A stretch of 38,753 bases of DNA from QWOP01 sp003669605 (GTDB lineage: Bacteria > Planctomycetota > Planctomycetia > Pirellulales > UBA1268): NCBI GenBank assembly GCA_947481985.1, contig CANKIK010000030.1, forward strand, positions 1 through 38,753. Reading direction: 5' to 3'. A program made the position numbers and the translations under genes. Within the stretch, counting starts at the first letter, position 1, and the number at the start of each line of letters is the position of its first letter. Shown one piece after another: positions 30,841 through 38,753 of this stretch. The notes under the pieces are model-generated. The model saw only the letters and a list, made by a program, of their open reading frames with translations. It was not told the DNA's origin and made no database searches.

Positions 30841-32760
30841 ATGATTCAACACACACACCGCGGCTTGTCCATGCTCACCAATTACGATCTCCACCTCCTT
30901 GGCGAAGGCCGCCACTGGCAGAGTTACCAGAAGCTCGGGGCCCACGTCTCGACAGAGGGGGGGATTGCCGGGGTCCACTTTGCCGTCTGGGCCCCCAACG
31001 CCACCGCGGTGTCGGTGGTCGGTGACTTCAACGACTGGGACGGCAGGCAGCACCAGCTCCGCCGTCTCCCCTCGGCCGGAATCTGGGAGTTGTTTCTCCC
31101 CGGGCTCTCAGCCGGAACGATCTACAAATACCGCGTCGATGCGGCCGGCGGAACCAGCGAAAGGGCCGATCCCTACGGCTTCGGCGCCGAGGTCCCCCCC
31201 CGGAATGCCTCCTGCGTCGTCGACCTCGACACCTACTCGTGGCGTGACGATGCTTGGATGGCCCGGCGGGCCTCCCACAATGCGCTCTTTGCACCGATCA
31301 ACGCCTATGAGGTCCATCTGGGGAGTTGGCGGCGACCGGGTGACGATCCGCAGCGTTGGCTCTCCTACTCCGACCTGGAGCGGGAATTGATCCCGTACTG
31401 CGTCGAAATGGGATTCACCCATGTCGAATTCCTCCCCCCCACTGAGCATCCGCTCTCGGCGAGTTGGGGGTATCAGACGATCGGGATGTTTGCCCCCACC
31501 AGCCGCTTCGGACCGCCGCAGGCCCTGATGTCGTTGATCGACGCCTTCCACCGGGCGGGGATCGCCGTCATCGTCGACTGGGTGCCGGCCCACTTTCCCC
31601 GCGATGCGCACGGGCTGCGACGCTTCGACGGCACGGCCCTCTACGAACACGAAGACCCGCGACGCGGCGAGCACCCCGACTGGGGCACGCTGATCTTTAA
31701 TTACGGTCGCCACGAGGTCTCCAACTACCTCATTTCAAGCGCCCTGTTCTGGCTCGATCGCTACCACGTCGACGGCCTCCGCGTCGATGCCGTGGCCTCG
31801 ATGCTGTACCTCGATTACAGCCGCAAAGAGGGGGAGTGGCTTCCCAACTCTTTCGGCGGACGTGAGAACCTCGATGCGATCGAGTTCCTCAAAGAATTCA
31901 ACGTCCAGGTCCACCAGCACCATCCCGGCGTGCTGACGATCGCCGAGGAATCGACTGCCTGGCCCGGCGTGTCACGCCCCACCTACCTCGGCGGGCTCGG
32001 ATTCAGTCTCAAGTGGAACATGGGGTGGATGAACGACATCCTCCGCTACATGCGGCACGACCCCATCCACCGCCGTTACCACCACGACGAGTTGACGTTC
32101 AGTCTGATCTACGCCTTCCATGAGAATTTTGTCCTCCCGCTGTCGCACGACGAGGTCGTCCACGGGAAAGGCTCACTGATCGATCAGATGCCTGGCGATG
32201 CCTGGCAGAAGTTCGCCAATCTCCGCCTTCTCTACGCCTTCATGTGGTGCCATCCCGGCAAGAAACTGCTGTTTATGGGGGATGAGTTCGGCCAATGGCG
32301 GGAATGGGACTTTGACACCAGCCTCCACTGGCACCTCCTCGACCAGCCGGGCAATGCCGGCCTCCGGCGGTGCGTGGGCGATCTCAACGCCCTGGTGAAC
32401 CGCGAGCGATCGCTCCACGAACTCGACTTCGACAGCCGTGGATTTGAGTGGATCGACTGCCGCAACTGGCAGGACAGCGTGCTGGCGTTCATCCGCCGCG
32501 GCGACGATCCCGACGACTTTGTCGTCGTCTGTGGCAACTTCACCCCGGTGCCGCGATATGGCTACCGGGTGGGGGTGCCACTGGCCGGCACCTACGACGA
32601 AGTGTTTAACAGCGATTCAGCCTGGTACTGGGGGAGCAACGTCGGCAATTCCGGCGCCATCGCTTCCGCCCCGGTGCCCTACCACGGCCATGGCCAATCG
32701 CTGGCCGTGTCGTTGCCGCCACTGGCGGTGGTGGTTCTCAAGCCGCGCCGGCCGGCCTGA
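30841..32760 (+). CDS. glgB: 1,4-alpha-glucan branching enzyme
   Basis: A 639-residue GlgB that makes alpha-1,6 branches in glycogen. A CBM48 domain (about 25-110, GGIAGVHFAVWAPNATAVSV, GDFNDWDGR) precedes a GH13 catalytic barrel. Conserved regions are DWVPAHFPRDAHGL, GLRVDAVASMLYLDYS (nucleophile D316), LTIAEESTAWPG (acid E369) and LPLSHDEVVHGKGSL. A C-terminal beta domain ends the protein. It is the short form without an extra N-terminal CBM48 copy. In-frame ATGs occur at 30841 and 30871; the second begins directly at homology (MLTNYDLHLLGEG). No other glycogen genes are in the window. Its stop lies six bases from that of the convergent anchored protein. Confidence 0.96.
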   Translation: MIQHTHRGLSMLTNYDLHLLGEGRHWQSYQKLGAHVSTEGGIAGVHFAVWAPNATAVSVVGDFNDWDGRQHQLRRLPSAGIWELFLPGLSAGTIYKYRVDAAGGTSERADPYGFGAEVPPRNASCVVDLDTYSWRDDAWMARRASHNALFAPINAYEVHLGSWRRPGDDPQRWLSYSDLERELIPYCVEMGFTHVEFLPPTEHPLSASWGYQTIGMFAPTSRFGPPQALMSLIDAFHRAGIAVIVDWVPAHFPRDAHGLRRFDGTALYEHEDPRRGEHPDWGTLIFNYGRHEVSNYLISSALFWLDRYHVDGLRVDAVASMLYLDYSRKEGEWLPNSFGGRENLDAIEFLKEFNVQVHQHHPGVLTIAEESTAWPGVSRPTYLGGLGFSLKWNMGWMNDILRYMRHDPIHRRYHHDELTFSLIYAFHENFVLPLSHDEVVHGKGSLIDQMPGDAWQKFANLRLLYAFMWCHPGKKLLFMGDEFGQWREWDFDTSLHWHLLDQPGNAGLRRCVGDLNALVNRERSLHELDFDSRGFEWIDCRNWQDSVLAFIRRGDDPDDFVVVCGNFTPVPRYGYRVGVPLAGTYDEVFNSDSAWYWGSNVGNSGAIASAPVPYHGHGQSLAVSLPPLAVVVLKPRRPA

Positions 32761-32766
32761 ATGCCG

Positions 32767-35058
32767 TCAGCGACGAGGCAACCGCTTCCACTCGAGGTTG
32801 TAGCGCTTCTCGAGCCCTTCAAACCACTCACCACGGGCACGGGAAAATTGACTTTGGGCAACGACTCCGATCCGCCGCTGGTCGGCACGTTGCTCCAAAA
32901 ACTTGCCCTTGAGCACTTCCGTAGAAGGCTCAAGATCGATCAGCCGGATGCAGTAGGCAACCGTCTTGGGCTCGTTGAAGGCAACCACGGTCCCTCCCGG
33001 AGGCACGGAGAAGACGGCCTGCATGAATTCCTCACCTGGCATCACCACCCCGGCCGGCTGGCTGATCTGGGCTACCCCCGAGGTCAGCCCCTGCGGTGCC
33101 ACCCAGAAGAACGGCCCGGCCTTGAGCGCCTGGAGCGAGTCGTCGCCGGCGACAGCGGCTGCGAGTGAATCTGCCGATCGCGATTTCTCCGCGATCCCTT
33201 CGGCCCGCTTCCGTGCTAACTCGCGCCCCTCGATGATCCGCCAAGCCTGCTGGACGTTGGGCAGGGCGGTTTCGAACTTGGGGGTCTCCTCAAGCTGATC
33301 CTCCGTCTTCCAGGAGAGGTAGCGGTTGCCCGCCATGTCGCGGGAGAGAATGGGCCGCAGGGACACCGCTCCCTGACCGTAGACCATCTCCACCCAGTTC
33401 TGCTGGCGGATTCCGAACCGGCTGCCCGGATCGGGGATGAACTCAAAACTCTGGCCGATTCCGCCGGCATCCACGGCCTCGTCAACCTCGATCAGCCCCG
33501 TCTTCCCCGCCTCAACGCCCTGGACTCGGGCGATGACATCGAAATCCGGAGGGCTGGGCTTGTCCCCACCGCGAGCCTGCCAGAGGGCGAGGTCTTCGGC
33601 GTAGTTGGTGAGGTCGCTGGCGACCGCCTTGAAGATGTTGTCGATCCGGGCGGTGGCCTTCTGTTTGGCGATCTGGTCGCGGATTTTGTCCTGGACAGCC
33701 TCGAGTGCCTCAAACTGGTTGGGATCCTCTGCGGCAGCCGGCTCTTCGCTGGCGGGGGAAGTTGCCTCAACGGCCAGTTTTCCGGAGGGATCGGGTTCCC
33801 CGACTGCAGCAGTCTCTGTGCTTGTGGACTCGGCCGCGGGGGTTTCCGGGGCTCTATCGCCGTCGGCGGCATCCGGTTGCTGGAAGGCGACCTGACGGAA
33901 CACCGACTTGGTGCCGATCTCACCGGAGCCTTCTGGCGGGGCCTGCTCGACTGGCAACTCCCCTTCTGCGGCAGCAGGCTCTACTGGGACGCCCGCAGGA
34001 GCCTCTGTGGCAGCAGGAGCCTCTGCGGCAGCAGGAGTCTCTGCGGCAGCAGGAGCCTCTGTGGCAGCAGGAGCCTCTGTGGCAGCAGGAGCCTCTGTGG
34101 CAGCAGGAGCCTCTGCGGCAGCAGGAGTCTCTGCGGCAGCAGGAGCCTCTGTGGCAGCAGGAGCCTCTGTCCCCTCCGACTTCACAGCACCGGGCTTGGC
34201 CCGAAACATCGATGCCTTATTCGTCTGGTAATACTCGGCGATTTCGGCGTCGGTGACCTGCTTGGCGATCTCGTCGAGAAAGACTCCCTGCTTGGCCACG
34301 AGATACTCGGTCTTCACCCGGTGTGGTTCGCGGAATCCGGGCTTATCGCTCCGCGGATCGGGGAGGTCTTCCTTGTGCTTCTCGAAGAACTTCCGCAACT
34401 CGGGGGTCGCAGGAAGCTTGACCTGATCGGCGACACTGCGGACATCGACAGGAACGATCTCCACGGTTGCCGACTGCTCGAGGCGACGGAAGTAATCCCA
34501 GCGGAGTCCGGGGGGGTCTCCGGAAAAGCCCTGCTGGAGCATTTCGAGCATATTCTGGCCGACCAGCGCCCCACGCAGGGCCTCGAAGAGGTCGCTTTGC
34601 GGGACGGCGGAATTACCGATCCGCAGCCCGGAAATGATCTGGCTGAACTGCTCCGGACGCACCAAACGGTTGGTCCACAGGTCGAGGAAGTCGTTGACCG
34701 CGGTGTCGCTGACCGCCAACCCGGCCTTCTTTGCCTCCTCCGCCAGCAGCATCGATTGCACGACCGCCTGCTCGCTGTCAGGGAACAACTGCAGGCGGGA
34801 GATGTCCCGGCCTGCCTCCATGGCAGTCTCGGCCATGAACCGATTGACCACTTTCCGCATCGCGACGGCCCGTTCGATCCCACTTTCCCGGACCTCTCCC
34901 CCTCGCCAACTGGCCACGACGCCATCGGCGCCGCTGGAGGAACGGCCCCCCATCTGCACAAATGGAGGGAGGACAACGAAGGCAAGCATCGCCAAGACGG
35001 CGGCGCACACAAGCAACCATCGCTTGTGCAACTGAAAAGCCTGGAAGGAACTGGCCAT
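32767..35058 (-). CDS. PpiD/SurA-like membrane-anchored periplasmic protein
   Basis: A 763-residue protein with a short cytoplasmic N-terminus and one transmembrane segment (about 16-33, LLVCAAVLAMLAFVVLPP). A SurA_N/PpiD-like helical region follows (GIERAVAMRKVVNRFMAE, AVVQSMLLAEEAKKAGLAVS, DTAVNDFLD). The middle (about 295-360) is an EAPAAT repeat tract, then a Pro/Glu/Ala-rich linker. The C-terminal part (MPGEEFMQAVFSVPPGGTVV, AYCIRLIDLE) resembles the end of a parvulin domain, but no complete parvulin active site is visible. It is likely a membrane-tethered chaperone for exported proteins; isomerase activity is doubtful. The ATG at 35058 is chosen just before the anchor. It diverges from topA. 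Confidence 0.82.
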   Translation of the reverse strand: MASSFQAFQLHKRWLLVCAAVLAMLAFVVLPPFVQMGGRSSSGADGVVASWRGGEVRESGIERAVAMRKVVNRFMAETAMEAGRDISRLQLFPDSEQAVVQSMLLAEEAKKAGLAVSDTAVNDFLDLWTNRLVRPEQFSQIISGLRIGNSAVPQSDLFEALRGALVGQNMLEMLQQGFSGDPPGLRWDYFRRLEQSATVEIVPVDVRSVADQVKLPATPELRKFFEKHKEDLPDPRSDKPGFREPHRVKTEYLVAKQGVFLDEIAKQVTDAEIAEYYQTNKASMFRAKPGAVKSEGTEAPAATEAPAAAETPAAAEAPAATEAPAATEAPAATEAPAAAETPAAAEAPAATEAPAGVPVEPAAAEGELPVEQAPPEGSGEIGTKSVFRQVAFQQPDAADGDRAPETPAAESTSTETAAVGEPDPSGKLAVEATSPASEEPAAAEDPNQFEALEAVQDKIRDQIAKQKATARIDNIFKAVASDLTNYAEDLALWQARGGDKPSPPDFDVIARVQGVEAGKTGLIEVDEAVDAGGIGQSFEFIPDPGSRFGIRQQNWVEMVYGQGAVSLRPILSRDMAGNRYLSWKTEDQLEETPKFETALPNVQQAWRIIEGRELARKRAEGIAEKSRSADSLAAAVAGDDSLQALKAGPFFWVAPQGLTSGVAQISQPAGVVMPGEEFMQAVFSVPPGGTVVAFNEPKTVAYCIRLIDLEPSTEVLKGKFLEQRADQRRIGVVAQSQFSRARGEWFEGLEKRYNLEWKRLPRR
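34001..34170 (-). repeat. 18-bp tandem repeat inside the PpiD-like gene
   Basis: Nine full 18-bp units and one partial (plus-strand consensus GCCTCTGTGGCAGCAGGA) start at 34001, 34019, 34037 and so on. Each encodes six residues (EAPAAT, ETPAAA and variants). Unit types follow the order A B C A A A B C A, where B has GCGG for GTGG and C starts GTCT. The four-unit block at 34001-34072 recurs at 34091-34162, which shows a higher-order duplication. Because units are multiples of three, copy changes keep the frame. Confidence 0.9.
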
Positions 35059-35355
35059 GGAACTGCCTGATCTCCGGCGGGGTCGAAACCGCCGAGCCTT
35101 GACAAGGAAAGAGAGGGCAGGGTAACGCTGTCTCTGCACTCCGAGCGGAACAGGCCGCAAATTGTAGGAGTGTGCCGGGTTGCGCCAATCCCGAGATAGC
35201 GTCCGGCCCGCGAATGGCCCCCTTCCCGGTTCTGGCCCCCGTCCGAAAGGCCCTCAGCCGGAAATCAACGCCCTTGCCGCCCGTCACGGTAGCCTGTCAA
35301 CCTCCACTTCATCCAACCAAAGCCCACACCTCCCAGCACCGGCACGGGATCCAGC
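35059..35355. promoter_or_regulatory. Divergent promoter region of the PpiD-like gene and topA
   Basis: A 297-base intergenic region. On the plus strand an exact TTGACA at 35099-35104 is followed 17-18 bases later by GTAACG/TAACGC, a poor -10. If used, topA would have a leader over 220 bases long. No convincing promoter was found for the minus gene, and no other gene is present. Confidence 0.25.
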
Positions 35356-38133
35356 ATGGCCAAGAAATCCGCCACATCGCGGCGTAAACCTTCCGCGTCC
35401 GGCTCGAAAGCAGCCCCTAAGCCCCGCAGTGGCTACCAATTGGTGATCGTCGAGAGCCCAGCGAAGGCGAAGACCATCGGCAAGTACCTCGGCCCCGGTT
35501 TCGTGGTGGAGGCTTCAATCGGCCACATCCGCGACCTGCCGAGCAAGGCACCCAAAGGCTCCAAACAACCCGTTCCGGGAGTTGATCTCGACCACGATTT
35601 CGCCCCTACTTACGAAATCGACGACGGCAAGAAGAAGAAGGTCGCTGAACTCCGCCGGCTCGCCAAAGACGCCGCCGACATCTGGTTTGCCACCGACTTG
35701 GATCGGGAGGGAGAGGCGATCGCCTGGCACCTCACCCAGGTCCTCGACGTCGATCCGCTCCAGGCCAAGCGGGTGACTTTCGACGCGATCACGAAGGCGG
35801 AGATCCAGCGGGCCTTCCAGAATCCACGGGCGATCAACATGCCCCGCGTCGAGGCCCAGCAAGCGCGGCGCATCGTCGATCGGATCGTCGGCTATCAGGT
35901 GTCGCCAATCCTCTGGAAGAAAGTGGCCGGAGGGCTCTCCGCCGGCCGCGTTCAGAGTGTCGCCACCCGGATTGTGGTCGAAAGGGAGCTGGAGATCCGG
36001 GCCTTCACGCCGTCGGAGTCGTGGGAGATCTCCGCCGGGATGGGATTCAACGTCCAGGCGGCAGCGGCCCTGCATGCGGAATGGACTAGTTTCATGGCCC
36101 GCCGTGACGAACGTGGCCGGCCGCCGTTGATCCGCGAGCGGACAGCCTGGCTCGCCGATCACAGCGGACTGGAATGCGATCTGGTCGAAGTCGGCGGCAA
36201 GTCGCTGGGAATCAAGGCAGAGAACACGTCGACCGCCGATCTGTCGGGCGCCGTGCACGCGGCTGCCGAAGCCGCCGGCCTCCTCGACATCGAACTCGTC
36301 CGCGATACCGACTCCTCCGCCAAGGGCCGGGGCCGGAACTGCATCCGTCTTCACGGCCGCCCCGACCCGCTCGCCCGCTACACCGTCGAATCGATCGACG
36401 TCACCCGAACGAGGTCGCGCCCCTACCCCCCCTTCATCACCAGCACTCTGCAGCAGGCCGCCAGCAGTCGTCTGGGCATGTCCACCGACCGCACCATGCG
36501 CGTCGCCCAGCAGCTCTACGAGGGGATCGATCTGCCTGACGAAGGGCGTGTCGGTTTGATCACCTACATGCGTACCGACTCCACCAACCTCTCCCGCGAG
36601 GCCATCGAGATGGCCCGCCGCTACCTCCAGGAACGGCATGGGGCGGCTTACATCCCCGAGAAGCCGCGGACCTACACCAGCTCCAACGAGAGCGCCCAGG
36701 AAGCCCACGAGGCGATCCGGCCCACCGATGCATTCCGGGATCCCGACAGCATTGCCGACGCGCTGCGGGCGATGCGGGACGGCGAGCAACTGCTGAAACT
36801 CTACCGGCTGATCTGGCAGAGTTTCGTCGCCTGCCAGTCCACCGATGCCGAGTGGGATTCGACGAGCGTTCGCATGCGGCGGAGCGACCGGGACACAGGA
36901 GCCGTCTTCAAGGCCCATGGGCGGGTGCTGCGGTTTGATGGCTTCTATGCCATCAGTGGGACCCCCAAGGATGACGGCGATCAGGTGCTCCCCGATTTCA
37001 AGAAGGGGACGCAACTTGCGCCGTTCGACATCGAGCCGAAGCAGAAGTTTCAGGCCCCGCCGCCGCGATACACCGAGGCCACGCTGGTGAAGAAGATGGA
37101 GGAAGAGGGGATCGGCCGTCCTTCGACCTACGCGAGCATCATCAACGTCATCGAAAACCGGGGATATGTGATCCAGCAGGACCGCCGCTTCCATGCCACG
37201 GCGATCGGCGAAGCAGTCACCGGCTTCCTGAAGCGCGGTTTCCACGATCAGTTCATCGAGATCGGCTACACCCGGGAGATCGAGCGGGAACTCGATCAGG
37301 TGGCCCAGGGCTCCAAGAGTTGGACAGACATGCTCCACGAGTTCCACGGTGAACTCTCGCCAAAGCTCGAAGAGGCGATGGAGCAGGAGCACGAAAAAGC
37401 CAAGGCCGATCCCTCGCCCTACGCCTGCCCGCAGTGCAGCCGGCGCCTGGAATACCGGCTCGGCGGCAAGGGGGAGTTTCTCTCTTGTAGCGGCTACAAC
37501 GAGAAGATCATCGACGAACCGGTGGCGGTCCCCGCTGCCAAGGGGAAGAAGGCGACCAAGAAGGCCAAGCCGAAGCCCCGCCCGGCCTGCAGTTTTGCCA
37601 TGCCAGTCGACAGGCAGCGGCGGCCCCTCCTCCCTGAGCAGATCGACCTGCTCTCACCGGCCGGAGTGGCGATGGTGAAACGGACGGGCAGGTTCGGCGA
37701 CTTCCTTGTCGAAGACAAGCCGCGTCCGATCAAGCCCAAGGGGAAGAAGGCCCAAGAAGCAGCCTTGGCAGAGCCGCCCCCTTTCATCCTCAACCTCGAC
37801 CGCAAGGGGAACATCAAATTCCCCTCACCGCCGCCACTGGTGACTGATATCGCCTGCCAGAAGTGCGGGGCCATGATGAACCTTCGGGAAGGGAAACGGG
37901 GCCCGTGGCTGGGCTGTCAGGCATTCCCGAAGTGCCGCGGCCGCGAGGCGTTTACCAAACTGCCTGAGACGCGTCAGAAGGAATTGGTCAAAGCCTTGGC
38001 CACGCTCCTCCATGGCAGAACGGCGCTGTCGCTCACCCGCCGGGACGGAATCACGCCAGTGGCCGACGGCATTCCCGTCGCCAGCCTGACGATGCCGGGA
38101 AGCGTTGCCGAACTGCCCCTTTTCGCCGGCTGA
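35356..38133 (+). CDS. topA: DNA topoisomerase I
   Basis: A 925-residue type IA topoisomerase that relaxes negative supercoils. The TOPRIM domain has E33 (VIVESPAKAKTIGKYLG) and the acidic triad in FATDLDREGEAIAWHL. The active tyrosine is Y404 (GLITYMRTDSTNLS). GIGRPSTYASIINVIENRGY is present. The C-terminus has a zinc ribbon whose second knuckle is degenerate (CPQC near 691, then SCSGYNEK), a Lys-rich linker, and a complete C4 ribbon from about 834 (CQKCGAMMNL ... GCQAFPKC). The N-terminal 25 residues are basic and low-complexity. Its stop (38131-38133) lies close to an IS remnant, and a hairpin terminator follows. Confidence 0.96.
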   Translation: MAKKSATSRRKPSASGSKAAPKPRSGYQLVIVESPAKAKTIGKYLGPGFVVEASIGHIRDLPSKAPKGSKQPVPGVDLDHDFAPTYEIDDGKKKKVAELRRLAKDAADIWFATDLDREGEAIAWHLTQVLDVDPLQAKRVTFDAITKAEIQRAFQNPRAINMPRVEAQQARRIVDRIVGYQVSPILWKKVAGGLSAGRVQSVATRIVVERELEIRAFTPSESWEISAGMGFNVQAAAALHAEWTSFMARRDERGRPPLIRERTAWLADHSGLECDLVEVGGKSLGIKAENTSTADLSGAVHAAAEAAGLLDIELVRDTDSSAKGRGRNCIRLHGRPDPLARYTVESIDVTRTRSRPYPPFITSTLQQAASSRLGMSTDRTMRVAQQLYEGIDLPDEGRVGLITYMRTDSTNLSREAIEMARRYLQERHGAAYIPEKPRTYTSSNESAQEAHEAIRPTDAFRDPDSIADALRAMRDGEQLLKLYRLIWQSFVACQSTDAEWDSTSVRMRRSDRDTGAVFKAHGRVLRFDGFYAISGTPKDDGDQVLPDFKKGTQLAPFDIEPKQKFQAPPPRYTEATLVKKMEEEGIGRPSTYASIINVIENRGYVIQQDRRFHATAIGEAVTGFLKRGFHDQFIEIGYTREIERELDQVAQGSKSWTDMLHEFHGELSPKLEEAMEQEHEKAKADPSPYACPQCSRRLEYRLGGKGEFLSCSGYNEKIIDEPVAVPAAKGKKATKKAKPKPRPACSFAMPVDRQRRPLLPEQIDLLSPAGVAMVKRTGRFGDFLVEDKPRPIKPKGKKAQEAALAEPPPFILNLDRKGNIKFPSPPPLVTDIACQKCGAMMNLREGKRGPWLGCQAFPKCRGREAFTKLPETRQKELVKALATLLHGRTALSLTRRDGITPVADGIPVASLTMPGSVAELPLFAG

Positions 38134-38191
38134 GACTCCCTCTCGGGCTCAAGGGGCTGGCATGGGCTCGTCCCAGTCGGTCGGCGGGCCT

Positions 38192-38219
38192 GCCACGCAG
38201 CCGCTGCGTGGCCGGTTTT
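38192..38219 (+). terminator. Intrinsic terminator after topA
   Basis: GCCACGCAG (38192-38200) pairs perfectly with CTGCGTGGC (38204-38212) around CCG, followed by CGGTTTT. It is a strong Rho-independent terminator on the plus strand, 59 bases after the topA stop. Confidence 0.8.
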
Positions 38220-38242
38220 GAAGCGCCGAATGACACTCTGCC

Positions 38243-38377
38243 CAGGTACGTGATGTCGGCCACCCATTTTTGATTCGGCGCTGATGCCGTCAAATCTCGA
38301 TCGATTGAATTGACGACTTGGCACATGACCTTGACTGGCTCGATGTCGCGATGGGCTCGGATCCAGGCGTGCTTCAC
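38243..38377 (-). pseudogene. IS3-family transposase OrfB remnant, internally and terminally deleted
   Basis: The frame starts with GTG overlapping the OrfA stop (GTGA). It encodes VKHAWIRAHRDIEPVKVMCQV, the first residues of IS3-type OrfB, then jumps near 38311 to NSIDRDLTASAPNQKWVADI and TYL, the start of the integrase core. The roughly 100 residues normally between these, including the helix-turn-helix region, are missing without loss of frame. Homology ends near 38243, so most of the DDE core is also gone. It cannot encode a working transposase. Confidence 0.8.
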
Positions 38378-38691
38378 GGCGACTCCCTCGCGAAGAACGC
38401 CGTCGTATTGGCAGGATCTCTCGCTCCAGTCTGAACCCGCTTGAGCGCGGTCTTCAACCGCTTATTTTCGTCCCGCAACTCGTCGATAGTGGCATCGGGC
38501 CCGAGCTCCGGGATCGCAGGCGACAACTTCGCCACCCACTCACCTCTCGTCGGCTCGCTCACGCCGACGGCCTTGGCAGCCGCTGCGATCGAGTATTTCT
38601 GCTCCGTGACCAGACGCACTGCATCACGCTTAAAGTTGTCGGTGGAGGTCTTCGGCCGCGAGCGCCTTGGAAAGTTTCTACTGGTCCAGGC
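38374..38691 (-). pseudogene. IS3-family transposase OrfA, start codon apparently lost
   Basis: The frame reads RRSRPKTSTDNFKRDAVRLV, then TEQKYSIAAAAKAVGVSEPT, a leucine-zipper-like DELRDENKRLKTALKRVQ and ends NTTAFFARESP. This is the usual IS3 OrfA with its helix-turn-helix. The homology extends to about 38691, but no ATG exists in that frame; the first possible start is the GTG at 38619, inside the conserved region. An ATG at 38711 lies one frame off. A point change or a one-base frameshift probably inactivated it. It joins the OrfB fragment by GTGA as in intact elements. Confidence 0.75.
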
Positions 38692-38753
38692 TTCTGTCCT
38701 CCTGGGGGCATTATCCTCCGCGCCCCGCAGTCCGGATGGAGTGGGCCGTCTCA

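Larger units (their letters stand above)
38225..38753 (-). mobile_element. Degenerate IS3-family insertion sequence fragment
   Basis: The fragment includes the OrfA and OrfB remnants. Read inward from the right edge, it begins TGAGACGGCCCACTCC, with TG at the end as in IS3-family terminal repeats. The left boundary is unclear: coding homology stops at 38243, but TGAGAC recurs at 38131-38136 over the topA stop, read inward. No target-site duplication can be tested because the right flank is outside the window. Confidence 0.6.

Overview
The window comes from a high-GC planctomycete chromosome, most like Pirellulales or an uncultured relative. The evidence is a set of planctomycete-typical families: a DUF1501 protein, a DUF1549/DUF1553 protein with c-type cytochrome motifs, a planctomycete cytochrome c fused to WD40 repeats, a small zinc-ribbon protein, and a membrane protein with the N- and C-terminal modules recurrent in planctomycete hypotheticals. 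Quinone biosynthesis is of the futalosine type. Nearly all of the window is coding. No rRNA, tRNA, CRISPR array or prophage was recognised.

Layout. (1) 1-2538, minus: lemA followed by a DUF2207 membrane protein that runs off the left edge. (2) 2733-9369, plus: DUF1501, DUF1549/DUF1553, then an intrinsic terminator and the cytochrome-WD40-PPC protein. (3) 9486-14288, plus: a tightly overlapped four-gene operon of polar-amino-acid ABC permease, its ATPase, an ADP-ribosylglycohydrolase-fold protein with an altered metal site, and OvoA (5-histidylcysteine sulfoxide synthase plus methyltransferase, ovothiol biosynthesis). (4) 14381-15976: a planctomycete modular membrane protein. (5) 16042-18692: an iron-ADH-family protein (minus) divergent from aroA (plus). 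(6) 18752-22816: a zinc-ribbon protein (minus), then a three-gene ABC exporter operon. (7) 22993-26491: mqnA, mqnC and an amidohydrolase, probably aminofutalosine deaminase. (8) 26537-28794: hisE-hisG (minus), with miaA diverging from an overlapping start region. (9) 28795-30015: about 470 bp of hairpin-rich non-coding DNA, then a class I glutamine-amidotransferase-like protein without its nucleophilic cysteine. (10) 30076-35058: a methyltransferase (minus), glgB (plus) and a PpiD/SurA-like anchored protein (minus) with an 18-bp tandem repeat. (11) 35356-38753: topA, its terminator, and a doubly deleted IS3-family remnant.

How the genes work together. The ovothiol operon couples a small-molecule transporter, an uncharacterised ADPRH-fold enzyme and the ovothiol-forming enzyme. 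It is the best candidate here for a poorly described system. AroA belongs to the pathway that makes chorismate, the substrate of MqnA, although the two lie in separate transcription units. The second place worth attention is the structured non-coding block at about 28930-29220, upstream of the apparent pseudoenzyme.
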